A stretch of DNA of 64,000 nucleotides from Lentzea waywayandensis (GTDB lineage Bacteria > Actinomycetota > Actinomycetes > Mycobacteriales > Pseudonocardiaceae), in the NCBI RefSeq assembly GCF_900115955.1, contig NZ_FOYL01000018.1, positions 103,514 to 167,513 on the forward strand, in the 5' to 3' direction. The position numbers and the translations under genes are program-made. A model generated the notes under the pieces. That model did no database searches. It saw only the letters and a program-made list of their open reading frames with translations, and had not been told where the DNA came from. Every line of letters starts with the position of its first letter. The stretch's first letter is position 1. Shown in pieces: positions 1 through 8,253 of this stretch.

Positions 1-956
1 CGGTCACCGGGTTCCCGGCGACGTTCGAGGGTGATCTGCGCCGCGCCTCGTCCGAGCCGGACGAGCTGAGGTCGGCCTGCGAACCCGAGGCGGTGCAGTC
101 CGTCTGGTACCGGTACACCGCCGACCGCGCGCGTTTCGTCCACCTGGCGAGGACCCAGAACTACGGCTTCACGGTGAGCGCGTTCCGTGCGGGCGATCTG
201 TCCGAAGTGGACTGCGCGAGCGCCCGCGTCAACAACGGCGCGGTGTTCGCGGTGGCCGCGGGCGAGTCCTATCTGATCCGCGTCGCGGCGGAGGAGGCGA
301 ACGCCGGGTACTTCAAGATGGCCTTCGGGAACGCGCCCGCGATCAGGCCCTCGTTCAGCGCGCCCACGGATCCGTCGGCGTACAACGACATCTCGTTCAC
401 CCCGTACGCCGGCGACCCGCTCGGCATGGACCTCGCCACCGGCGAGATCCAGTTCGGCGACGGCACGTCCGCGCCGATCACCGGCAGGGACACGATCAAG
501 CACCGCTACGCGAAGGACGGCGAGTACAACGTCCGCGTGACCGGGTCGACGAAGGACGGCCGCTCCGGCACGACCGAGCGGGTGCTGAAGGTGGAGACGC
601 ACGACGTGACGCTCTCCGGCTTCTCGGTGCCGTCCACCGCGCGTGCCGGCGAGACCAAGCGGCTCAAGGTGTCGGTGGGCAACAACACCCGCTTCGACGA
701 GGAGGTCACGGTCAGGCTGGAGGCGGAGTCCGGTGACATCGGCTCTCTCACCCAGCGCGTCGCGGCGGCCGGCAAGGTCGAGTTCCCGTTCGCCTACACG
801 TTCACCGCCGATGACGTGGCGAGGGGCACCGTGACGTTCAAGGTGGCCGGCAACCTGCGGTACCGCTACGACCTCGACGACAACCCGAAGGACAACGAGC
901 TCACCGCGAGCACGAAGGTGCGTCCCGCAGCCGGCGGGAGCACCCGGATCGACTAG
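1..956 (+). CDS. PKD-domain protein, 5' truncated by window
   Basis: The frame is open from the first bases of the window to a TAG stop, so only the C-terminal part (about 317 residues) is present and the true start lies upstream. An N-terminal beta-rich part with the pattern SVWYRYTA then GESYLIRVA resembles the pre-peptidase C-terminal type of beta-sandwich. A PKD-like domain follows (FGDGTSAPITG then KHRYAKDGEYNVRVT), and then a CARDB-like segment with conserved NNTRFDEEVTVRLE. PKD domains are typical of secreted or surface proteins, so an extracellular role is likely, but no signal peptide or catalytic domain is visible in this fragment. No function beyond extracellular beta-domain protein can be assigned. 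Confidence 0.75.
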   Translation, partial: VTGFPATFEGDLRRASSEPDELRSACEPEAVQSVWYRYTADRARFVHLARTQNYGFTVSAFRAGDLSEVDCASARVNNGAVFAVAAGESYLIRVAAEEANAGYFKMAFGNAPAIRPSFSAPTDPSAYNDISFTPYAGDPLGMDLATGEIQFGDGTSAPITGRDTIKHRYAKDGEYNVRVTGSTKDGRSGTTERVLKVETHDVTLSGFSVPSTARAGETKRLKVSVGNNTRFDEEVTVRLEAESGDIGSLTQRVAAAGKVEFPFAYTFTADDVARGTVTFKVAGNLRYRYDLDDNPKDNELTASTKVRPAAGGSTRID

Positions 957-962
957 GTGAAC

Positions 963-1064
963 GACCCCTTACCTGACTGCCCGAGTGCGTGCGCACCTGC
1001 ATCTCGGCCGCCGGGTAAGGGGTCCTACGCCGATGCCTTAGGTGATCGTCCGATGTAAGGGGTC
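963..1064. repeat. GTAAGGGGTC inverted and direct repeats
   Basis: An 11-base arm GACCCCTTACC (963-973) is matched by its exact reverse complement at 1014-1024. A third copy of GTAAGGGGTC lies at 1055-1064 in the same direction as the second. The first pair could fold into a hairpin with a 40-base loop, but there is no T-run. The arrangement could equally be a set of binding sites for the small gene downstream. Function is unknown. Confidence 0.6.
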
Positions 1065-1127
1065 ACCCCTCAGGAGCAATCTCATCGTTGTCAGCAAGCG
1101 AGAGAAACGCACTGAGGAGTGAGTCTG

Positions 1128-1304
1128 ATGGAGTGGACGCCCGAGGCGATCAAGGCGGAGATGGACTACCGGCAGTCGGCCCTGCGGGAGGACGCCCGCC
1201 GCGTCCAGGAGTACTACCGCAACGGCGGGAAGCCGCGGTCGTGGTGGCACCGCATGACACACCGGCACGAGCCTGAGGTACCCAACGGTCACCAGGCCGC
1301 CTGA
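1128..1304 (+). CDS. small hypothetical protein, 58 aa
   Basis: ATG at 1128 is preceded by GAGGAG (1114-1119) at good spacing. A GTG three codons upstream overlaps that site and is less likely. The product is hydrophilic, with MEWTPEAIKAEM at the start, a charged helical middle with EDARRVQEYYR and a WWHRMTHRHE segment. There is no signal peptide or membrane segment. It looks like a short conserved actinobacterial protein of unknown role. It is monocistronic: a strong hairpin follows the stop directly. Confidence 0.6.
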   Translation: MEWTPEAIKAEMDYRQSALREDARRVQEYYRNGGKPRSWWHRMTHRHEPEVPNGHQAA

Positions 1305-1314
1305 TGCCGGGGGT

Positions 1315-1370
1315 AGCCGCGGGGGTGTGGTTCCTCTCGTCCAGGAACCACACCCCCGCGGCTTTCTTAC
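1315..1370. terminator. bidirectional rho-independent terminator
   Basis: Perfect 21-base arms at 1315-1335 and 1343-1363 are separated by a 7-base loop and followed on the plus strand by TTCTT. It sits between the convergent small ORF and the substrate-binding protein gene and can serve both. Confidence 0.88.
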
Positions 1371-1377
1371 GTCCTGA

Positions 1378-2331
1378 CTAGGCCTTGGGCAGCCACGCCT
1401 TGACCTTGTCGGCGTTGGCGTCCGCCCACTTCTTGGCGGCGTCCTCGGGCTTCATCTTGTCCTCGGCGATGTACTTCGCGACCGTGTTCTGGTCCTCGTT
1501 GGTCCACTTGAAGTTCTTGACCAGCTGGTAGGCCGGGCCGTTGGCGTCGGCGAACTTCTTGGACACGAGCTTGTCCAGGTCGTAGTCCGGGTAGTCGCAC
1601 GCGATCTTCTCGGCGTCCGCGTCACAGCCCGCCTTGTACTCGGGCAGCTTCACCTTCTCCAGCTTGATCTCGTTGAGCAGCCACTGCGGCGAGTAGAAGT
1701 AGCCGATGACCCACTTCTTGTCCTTCTCCGCCTGGCGGAAGGCCTGGATCAGCGCGGTCTCGCTGCCGCCGTAGACGACCTTGTAGTTGAGGTTCAGGTT
1801 CTTCACCAGAGCCTCGTCGTTGGTCACGAACGACGGGTCGCCGTCGAGCAACTGGCCCTTGTCGCCGGACTCCGACGTCTTGAACTGGTCGGCGTACTTG
1901 TTGAGGTTGTTCCAGTCGAGGATGTCGGGGTGCTCCTTGGCGAGCCACGGCGGCACGTACCAGCCGATCTGGCCCTTCACGCCCGTGGAACCCGCGCTGA
2001 CGGCGGTCTTCTGCTCGTCGATGTACTTCTTGCGCAGGTCGTCGTGACCCCAGTTCTCGACCACGGCGTCGACCTCACCGGTGCCGAAGCCCTGCCAGGC
2101 CACCTCTTCCTTGAGCTCCTTCTTGGTGACCTTGCACTTGAGCTCCTTCTCGGCCACGTACGCGAGGACGGCCGCGTTCGCCTCGTAACCGACCCACGGG
2201 TTGATCGCGAGGTTGAACGTGCCGCAGTCGCCGGTCGCACCCGAGGAGGTGTCACCGACCTTGGCGCCACCGCAACCAGCAAGGGCGAGTGCTCCTACGA
2301 GCACTGCTCCCAGCACGCTGTGCCTAGCCAC
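1378..2331 (-). CDS. proX: glycine betaine/choline ABC transporter substrate-binding lipoprotein
   Basis: 317 residues. A signal peptide ends in the lipobox LAGC (cysteine about residue 19), so the mature protein is a lipid-anchored extracytoplasmic binding protein. The body is an OpuAC/ProX-type domain (NPWVGYEANAAVLAYVAE near the start, ENWGHDD, GQIGWYVPPW, DGDPSFVTNDEALVKNLNLNYKVVY). It would capture a quaternary-amine osmoprotectant for the double permease encoded 12 bases upstream. GTG start with AGGAGG eight bases before it. A close paralogue lies at 5505-6470 on the other strand. The exact ligand (betaine, choline, proline betaine) cannot be read from sequence alone. Confidence 0.93.
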   Translation of the reverse strand: MARHSVLGAVLVGALALAGCGGAKVGDTSSGATGDCGTFNLAINPWVGYEANAAVLAYVAEKELKCKVTKKELKEEVAWQGFGTGEVDAVVENWGHDDLRKKYIDEQKTAVSAGSTGVKGQIGWYVPPWLAKEHPDILDWNNLNKYADQFKTSESGDKGQLLDGDPSFVTNDEALVKNLNLNYKVVYGGSETALIQAFRQAEKDKKWVIGYFYSPQWLLNEIKLEKVKLPEYKAGCDADAEKIACDYPDYDLDKLVSKKFADANGPAYQLVKNFKWTNEDQNTVAKYIAEDKMKPEDAAKKWADANADKVKAWLPKA

Positions 2332-2343
2332 TTTCCAGACCTC

Positions 2344-4275
2344 CTAGTTGGTCCACCGCTTGGCGGCCGCCTGGGTGAGGCGGTCGAGCATCACGCCCAG
2401 CACGACGATCGCGACACCGGCCGCGAGCCCCTTGCCGTACAACTGGCCCTGCGAGAACCCGGCCACCACGTCATAGCCGAGCGCGCCGGCGCCGACGAGA
2501 CCGCCGACGACGACCATCGAGAGCACGTAGATCAGGCCCTGGTTGGCGGCGAGGGTCAACGCCCCGCGCGCCATGGGCAGCTGCACCTTCACGATCGTCT
2601 GCCACGAGCTGGAGCCCAGCGCCGTGGACGCCTCGACGGTCGCGGGCGACACCGCGCGGATGCCGTCCGCGATGATCTTGATCGCCACCGGCGCCGCGAA
2701 CACCACGGCCGCGATGATCGCGGTGAACCGTGACGCGGAGAACAACGCCAGGAAGGGCACCAGGTAAACAAACGCGGGCATGACCTGCGCCGCGTCGAGG
2801 ATCGGCCGGATGAACCGGTCGGCCCGCCTGCTGCGTCCCATCCAGACACCGACGACGATTCCCAGCAGCATCACCAGGATCGTGGCGACCAGGGTGGACG
2901 CCAGCGTGATCATCGAGTCCTGCCACAGGCCCGTCGCGATCAGCGCCGCGATGCACACGGCGGAGACGATCGCCGGCCGTACGCCGCCGATCATGAACGA
3001 CAGCGCCACGATCACCAGCGCCACCAGGAACCACGGCGACTCGGCGAGCAACGCCTGCAGCGGGTTGATCAACACGATCGTGACGAAGTCCTTGAAGCCG
3101 TCCGTGATCACCGGCAGCGAGTCCTGCGCCCACTCCGTCACGGCGGTCGCGCCCTTGCGGATCGCGCTGCCGATCTCCACGTCCGACTGGAACTCCGCAG
3201 CCCACAGGTAGGTGTAGGAGAGGTAGACGCAGACGCCCGTGACGCCGAGGCCGCCGAACAGCGCCCAGCGCGGGAGCGTGCGGCGCTCGCTCGCGGCGGC
3301 CGTCGTCACGCGGTCCAGCACGATCGCCAGCACCACGATCGCGAGGCCCGCGTTGAACGCGGTGCCGACGTCGAGGGTCTGCAACGCCTTCACGACCGTC
3401 TTGCCGAGACCCGGCGCGTCGATCAGCGCGGCGATCGTGACCATGGACAGCGCGGCCATGATCGTCTGGTTGATCCCGAGCACGATGGTCTTGCGCGCGG
3501 ACGGCAGCAGCACCTTCACCAGCGTCTGCTTCTGCGTCGCGCCAAGGGACTCGCTCGCCTCGACGGTGGTGCGCGGCACCGTGCGGATGGCGTGCGCGGT
3601 GATCCGGATCGCGGGTGGCGCGGCGTAGATCAGCGTCGCGATCGTCGCACTCGCCGGACCGATCAGGAAGAACAGCGTCAACGGCGCCAGGTAGACGAAG
3701 GTCGGCATCGTCTGCATGAAGTCGAGCACCGGCGTCAGGATCCGGTGTGCCCGATCGGACAGTCCCGCCCAGATTCCCAGCGGAATGCCGATGAGCAACG
3801 AGATCACGACCGCGGCGAGCGTCAGCGAGAGCGTGTCCATGCTCTCCTGCCACAAGCCCTGCAGGCCGAGGAACACGAAGCCCGCGACGGCGAGCAACGC
3901 GACCCGCCAGCCGGCGACCGCGAGGCTGACGAAGCCGGCGATCGCGACCACGCCGAGCCAGCCGATCACCGGCACGGGCCGGCCGAACGACGGCTGCGCG
4001 ATCAGGGCCTGGATGAAGGTCACGAACTCGTCGATGACGAGCCGGATCTCGTTGAAGAAGTACAGGAACACGGGGTTCGAGTTCCTGGACGCGCCGACGG
4101 CGTCGTTGACGTCGTTGACCCACCGGTGCAGCGGGGTGAGATCGGCGGCGCCGAGCGCCAGCGTCCCGACGTTGCGGAACACCAGCCACAGCACCAGCCA
4201 GGCCAGCACTATCCCGGCGAAGATGAGAGGTTTGCGCGGTAGTTGCCTAGGGGCGGCGACGGCAACCATGTTCAC
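2344..4275 (-). CDS. proW: ABC transporter permease with two fused ProW-type domains
   Basis: 643 residues containing two tandem copies of the binding-protein-dependent permease domain. The first spans about residues 145-330 (WQESMDTLSLTLAAVVISLLIGIPLGIWAGL, then the EAA-type loop VEASESLGATQKQTLVKVLLPSARKTIV). The second spans about residues 440-640 (WQDSMITLASTLVATILVMLLGIVVGVWMG, loop VEASTALGSSSWQTIVKVQLPMARGAL). A single chain can thus replace the usual permease dimer. The start is GTG 4275, overlapping the ATPase stop codon by four bases, or ATG 4269 six bases in. It lies in one operon with the ATPase upstream and proX downstream. Each half carries the conserved coupling loop that contacts the ATPase, so both appear functional. 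Confidence 0.9.
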   Translation of the reverse strand: MNMVAVAAPRQLPRKPLIFAGIVLAWLVLWLVFRNVGTLALGAADLTPLHRWVNDVNDAVGASRNSNPVFLYFFNEIRLVIDEFVTFIQALIAQPSFGRPVPVIGWLGVVAIAGFVSLAVAGWRVALLAVAGFVFLGLQGLWQESMDTLSLTLAAVVISLLIGIPLGIWAGLSDRAHRILTPVLDFMQTMPTFVYLAPLTLFFLIGPASATIATLIYAAPPAIRITAHAIRTVPRTTVEASESLGATQKQTLVKVLLPSARKTIVLGINQTIMAALSMVTIAALIDAPGLGKTVVKALQTLDVGTAFNAGLAIVVLAIVLDRVTTAAASERRTLPRWALFGGLGVTGVCVYLSYTYLWAAEFQSDVEIGSAIRKGATAVTEWAQDSLPVITDGFKDFVTIVLINPLQALLAESPWFLVALVIVALSFMIGGVRPAIVSAVCIAALIATGLWQDSMITLASTLVATILVMLLGIVVGVWMGRSRRADRFIRPILDAAQVMPAFVYLVPFLALFSASRFTAIIAAVVFAAPVAIKIIADGIRAVSPATVEASTALGSSSWQTIVKVQLPMARGALTLAANQGLIYVLSMVVVGGLVGAGALGYDVVAGFSQGQLYGKGLAAGVAIVVLGVMLDRLTQAAAKRWTN

Positions 4276-5294
4276 GCCTCCCCGGCCACGACCCCGAGGA
4301 TCTCCTCGTCCGCGACCACACCGAGCAGTTCGCCGTCCCGCACGACCTTCACCGGCTTGTCTGCGCCGAGCACGCTGCGCACGGCTTCCCGCACAACGGT
4401 TTCGGGCGACAGCTCAGGGCCGTCGAGGTCGTCGTCGGGACGCGGCGGGCGCATGATCCACTTCAGCGTCAGCACGTGCGACTTGGGCACGTCCCGCACG
4501 AAGTCGCGCACGTAGTCGTCCGCGGGCGCGCCGACCAGCTCGTCACCGGTGCCGACCTGCACGACCTTGCCGTCGCGCATGATCAGGATGCGGTCGCCCA
4601 GCTTGAGCGCCTCGCTCAGGTCGTGGGTGATGAACACCATCGTCTTGCCGACCTCGCGGTGCAGCCTGATGACCTCGGACTGCATGTCGCGCCGGATCAG
4701 CGGGTCGAGGGCGGAGAACGGTTCGTCGAAGAACAGGACGTCGGGATCGCCGGCGAGTGCGCGTGCGAGACCGACGCGTTGCTGCATACCACCGGAGAGC
4801 TGATCCGGATAGGACTTCTCGTTGCCGGACAGTCCGACCAGATCGATCACTTCCTGTGACCGCTCCGCACGTTTCGCCCGAGGTACCCCGCGGATTTCCA
4901 GTCCGTAACCGACGTTGTCGGCGACTGTCCGATGAGGAAGCAGACCGAAGTGCTGGAACACCATGGAGAACTTGTTCCGGCGCAGGTCACGCAAACGCTT
5001 GGGGTCCGCTTCGAGAATGTTCTCGCCTTCGAACATGATCGTGCCCGCGGTCGGTTCCACCAGCCGCGTGAGACAGCGGACCAGTGTGGACTTTCCCGAT
5101 CCAGAAAGTCCCATGACCACGAACATCTCACCGGGAGCGACGTCGAAGTCGACTCCCCGTACTGCGGCAACGGAACCCGTGCGGTCCATCAGCTCCTGCC
5201 GCGACAACGCCTTGAGCTCGTCCGAGGCCACCAGCTGTGATGCGTTGGGGCCAAACACCTTCCACAGGTCCCTGACCGAAATCACGGGATCCAC
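4272..5294 (-). CDS. proV: glycine betaine/proline-type ABC transporter ATPase
   Basis: 340 residues from the chosen GTG at 5294, where VDPVISVRDLWKVFG begins. GGAG lies 10 bases upstream. The frame stays open for 72 more codons, but that extension runs into the divergent promoter and the start of the next gene, so it is not used. Walker A is GLSGSGKSTLVR, the signature is LSGGMQQRVGLARAL, Walker B is DVLFFDEPFSALDP, and the switch histidine is in FITHD. An OpuAA/ProV-type insertion sits before Walker A (LKALSRQELMDRTGSVAAVRGVDFDV). The C-terminal ~90 residues resemble a degenerate CBS-type regulatory domain (VKVVRDGELLGVVADEEILGVV), which in this family senses ionic strength. It energises the double permease. 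Confidence 0.9.
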   Translation of the reverse strand: MDPVISVRDLWKVFGPNASQLVASDELKALSRQELMDRTGSVAAVRGVDFDVAPGEMFVVMGLSGSGKSTLVRCLTRLVEPTAGTIMFEGENILEADPKRLRDLRRNKFSMVFQHFGLLPHRTVADNVGYGLEIRGVPRAKRAERSQEVIDLVGLSGNEKSYPDQLSGGMQQRVGLARALAGDPDVLFFDEPFSALDPLIRRDMQSEVIRLHREVGKTMVFITHDLSEALKLGDRILIMRDGKVVQVGTGDELVGAPADDYVRDFVRDVPKSHVLTLKWIMRPPRPDDDLDGPELSPETVVREAVRSVLGADKPVKVVRDGELLGVVADEEILGVVAGEA

Positions 5295-5504
5295 GCCAAA
5301 CCACTCCGACCTGTTGCGGACTGCGCACACCGTTTCTCGATGCGCGACAGCATTGACCTTCGCACGGGTACGGTCAAGGGCTGATACAAATCTGATCCTT
5401 TGTGGACAACCAATCATCCCATGACTTGACTGCATCTGATCGATCGGGAAAAGCTGAACTGAGCGGTCTCCTGCATCGCTCTTCCCCCCGACGAGGAGCT
5501 GTTC
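5295..5504. promoter_or_regulatory. divergent promoter region of the two osmoprotectant loci
   Basis: 210 bases separate the proV GTG from the divergent second proX. The stretch is less GC-rich than its neighbours and contains TTGACT (about 5424) and a palindromic CTGATCGATCGG around 5437-5448. The layout implies shared control of both transcripts, but no regulator gene adjoins it and the boxes are weak. Confidence 0.4.
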
Positions 5505-6470
5505 GTGCAAGCCCCCAGAATCGCTCTGGCAATGACGTTCGTGTTGACAATTGCCGGTTGTGGCGGTGGATCAACGGCGTCACCCCGCTCCAGCTCGGCA
5601 GCACCGACAGAGCCCTGCGACTCCATCACCATCGCCGTCAACCCGTGGGTCGGCTACGAGGCGAACGCGGCCGTGGTCGCGTACCTCGCCGAGAAGCGGC
5701 TCGGCTGCAAGGTGACGAAGAAGGAGGTCGACGAACAGACCGCCTGGCAGGGCCTCGACTCCGGCGAGATCGACGTGATCCTGGAGAACTGGGGTCACGA
5801 GGATCTGAAGCAGAAGTACATCGAGGAGAAGCGCACCGCCGTGCGGGTGGGCCCGTCCGGCAACAAGGGCGTGATCGGCTGGTACGTGCCGCCGTGGATG
5901 AAGAAAGAGTTCCCGGACATCACGAACTGGCAGAACCTCAACAAGTACGCGGACAAGTTCAAGACCCCCCAGTCCGAGGGCAAGGGCCAGGTGCTCGACG
6001 GCGACCCGTCGTTCGTGACGAACGACGAGGCACTGGTCAAGAACCTGAACCTCAACTACAAGGTCGTCTACGCGGGCAGCGAGCAGGCGTCGATCAAGGC
6101 GTTCCGCCAGGCCGAGGAGAAGAAGACGCCGCTGATCGGCTACTTCTTCGAGCCGCAGTGGCTGCACCTCGACATCGAGCTGGTCAAGATCGAACTGCCC
6201 GAGTACAAGGCGGGCTGTGACGCGGACGCGGCCCAGGTGGCCTGCGACTACCCGCGCTACGAGCTCGACAAGATCGCTTCCAAGAAGTTCATGGACAAGC
6301 GCGGGCCCGCGGCCCGGCTGATCCAGAACTTCCAGTGGAGCAACGACGAGCAGGACACGGTCGCGTCGTTCATCGCGAAGTACAAGATGTCGCCCGACGA
6401 GGCGGCGAAGCGGTGGGTCGAGGCGAACCCGGACCGGGTCGAGGACTGGCTGTCGAAGGCCAAGCCGTGA
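5505..6470 (+). CDS. second glycine betaine-type substrate-binding lipoprotein
   Basis: 321 residues, GTG start with GAGGAG upstream. The signal peptide ends in IAGC. The mature part is a paralogue of the 1378-2331 product: shared blocks include NPWVGYEANAAV, KVTKKE, GEIDVILENWGHEDL, GWYVPPW, DGDPSFVTNDEALVKNLNLNYKVVYAGSE, LPEYKAGCDADA and the two-cysteine segment ACDYPRYELDKI. It probably feeds the same double permease with a different affinity or ligand. It is transcribed separately and divergently from the ATPase/permease operon. Confidence 0.9.
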   Translation: MQAPRIALAMTFVLTIAGCGGGSTASPRSSSAAPTEPCDSITIAVNPWVGYEANAAVVAYLAEKRLGCKVTKKEVDEQTAWQGLDSGEIDVILENWGHEDLKQKYIEEKRTAVRVGPSGNKGVIGWYVPPWMKKEFPDITNWQNLNKYADKFKTPQSEGKGQVLDGDPSFVTNDEALVKNLNLNYKVVYAGSEQASIKAFRQAEEKKTPLIGYFFEPQWLHLDIELVKIELPEYKAGCDADAAQVACDYPRYELDKIASKKFMDKRGPAARLIQNFQWSNDEQDTVASFIAKYKMSPDEAAKRWVEANPDRVEDWLSKAKP

Positions 6471-6479
6471 CCAACGGCA

Positions 6480-8246
6480 TCAACTCTTGACGCGCGACCA
6501 CCACTTCTCGTCGGGGCCGGAGATGTCCTCGACGCTGAGCCTGCGCACGGACCCAGCTCGCTTGAGCCGGGCCACCAGCTGATCCTGTCGTTGCGCGAGC
6601 CGGCGGTAGATCTCCACGGCGGAGGTCTCCTGCCGGCTTCGCTGTCTTTCGACGGTCCGCCAGTTTCCGAGGAACTCGAGTGTGAGATCGGCGACTGCCT
6701 GCCCGCCGTGCGCGGTCAGCGTGTCGGCGGGCGAGGCGAACCGTCCCGCGTGGAACGCCAGGTTCCGGGTGACGTAGAGCCACTCCAGCAGCGCGGCGGC
6801 GGTGTCCTCCTGTTCACGCAGCCAGCCCGCGAGGACCTTCGAGTCCGCGAGCCTGCCGCGCCAGAGTTCTGCGAGGTCCTGCACGAGGCCGCCCTCGCTC
6901 TCGGCGAGCGCGGTGATGGCCTTCTGGGCGGCGTCGAGCTGTGCGTTCGGGCGGTTGTGGCCGATCAGCACCTCCAGCCACGCGTCCACCGACTTCAGGT
7001 GGTGCTTCACGCCGGTGGTCGGCACGTGCTCGTCGAGCGGTTTGCGCAGCTCGGTGTCGTGGTTGGTGACCACGACGTGCAGGCTGATGAGGTGCTGCCG
7101 CAGCATCTGCAAGGCGCAGGCCTTGGCCAGCCACGCGATCTTGCTCGGGTCGAGCCCCGTCGCCTCCAGCGCACTCCACGCGAGCCCCGCGCTCGCCATC
7201 GGCGCGTCGACCTGCCGCGCCAGGTTCGCCACCCGCATCGCGCTGCGCAGCTCGGCCGGCCAGTACGCGGTGAGCGGATAGGCGTTGCCGACCGTGCGCT
7301 GGTGCTCGGTGCCGCGGGTGACCCGCCCGCCCGGCGCGCTGACCTGCCACACCGGCGCGATGTTCAGTTCGGTGAGCCGCTCCCCCGCGGCGTACTGGTC
7401 GAGCACCTCGCTCAGAATCCGGCGGCCCCTTCGCGCGGCCGTGTGCACGTCCGCGGCCTCCACCGGCACCCGCACCAGCACCGACGACCCGTTGACGGCG
7501 TCCTTCAGGAAGTCGTCCTTCGGCAACCTGTTGCGATGCAACGGCTCCTGCCGCGCCTGGGGCAACAGCTCGTCCAGGTGCCTGAGCACTCGCGCACCCC
7601 TCACCACGAGCGCCACGACGTGCCGTTGCTCGCGGGGCCACAACACTTCGGCCAGGTCACCGGGCTTCTTGAGCCACCGCAGCAGGTCCGTGCGAAGTTG
7701 CCTGCCGTCCCGCCCGTGCATCGCCACGACCACCGCGACCTCACCGATCATCCTGGTGCGCAACGGAAGCCCGACGCCGTTCCACAGTGGAGCGATCCAC
7801 CCCTTCACCGCTTTCTCCAGCGCTTCCGGGTCGAGCCTCGCGGCCGCGGCGGCCGTCACCTGAGGGTCGAGCCGCTGCCCGTCCGCCGCGATGGCCGAGT
7901 CGACGCTCTGCAGGACCTTGCGGGCCTCGGTGAGGTCCTTGGCGCCGCCGTGGGCGTACGCGGGCCTCGCCGCGTCCAGGCACGCCAGCGAGGTGGTGAT
8001 GATGCGGCGCAACAGGTTCCACCGCGGCTGGTCCTCCGTCGCGTGACTCTCCAGGGCCGTCCGGGCCCGCGTGACGGCGAGAACGGCGCTGTTGAGGCCC
8101 GCGACGTGCTCGCCGAGGTGCGCGTCGGGGTCCAGTGCGCGCAGCACGCCCTGCAGCAACGCCCGCTGCTCGCGGTCGAGCCCGGCGTGGTCGAACGCCT
8201 GCCGCAGCCGGTCGTCGAGGTACTGGTAGCGCACGTGACGCACCAT
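6480..8246 (-). CDS. large uncharacterised protein with a possible C-terminal HEPN motif
   Basis: 588 residues from ATG 8246. The frame is open further upstream, but that part overlaps the divergent hydrolase, so the ATG beginning MVRHVRYQYLDDRLRQ is preferred. No Shine-Dalgarno site is evident. The protein is mainly alpha-helical and soluble. Near the C-terminus, about residues 494-499, it has RNLAFH preceded by LLEWLYVT, which fits the R-N-x3-H signature of HEPN nucleases. An upstream segment GLAWSALEATGLDPSKIAWLAKACALQ is compatible with a HEPN helix bundle. The N-terminal 400 residues match nothing I recognise. Only 7 bases separate its start from the divergent hydrolase. It could be an RNA-targeting defence or stress protein, but this is inference from one motif. 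Confidence 0.6.
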   Translation of the reverse strand: MVRHVRYQYLDDRLRQAFDHAGLDREQRALLQGVLRALDPDAHLGEHVAGLNSAVLAVTRARTALESHATEDQPRWNLLRRIITTSLACLDAARPAYAHGGAKDLTEARKVLQSVDSAIAADGQRLDPQVTAAAAARLDPEALEKAVKGWIAPLWNGVGLPLRTRMIGEVAVVVAMHGRDGRQLRTDLLRWLKKPGDLAEVLWPREQRHVVALVVRGARVLRHLDELLPQARQEPLHRNRLPKDDFLKDAVNGSSVLVRVPVEAADVHTAARRGRRILSEVLDQYAAGERLTELNIAPVWQVSAPGGRVTRGTEHQRTVGNAYPLTAYWPAELRSAMRVANLARQVDAPMASAGLAWSALEATGLDPSKIAWLAKACALQMLRQHLISLHVVVTNHDTELRKPLDEHVPTTGVKHHLKSVDAWLEVLIGHNRPNAQLDAAQKAITALAESEGGLVQDLAELWRGRLADSKVLAGWLREQEDTAAALLEWLYVTRNLAFHAGRFASPADTLTAHGGQAVADLTLEFLGNWRTVERQRSRQETSAVEIYRRLAQRQDQLVARLKRAGSVRRLSVEDISGPDEKWWSRVKS

Positions 8247-8253
8247 AGAGGGC

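Noticed and set aside
5295..5510. 72-codon N-terminal extension of the ProV-type ATPase
   Set aside because: Would overlap the divergent proX start, and the ABC family begins at VISVRDLWKVFG.
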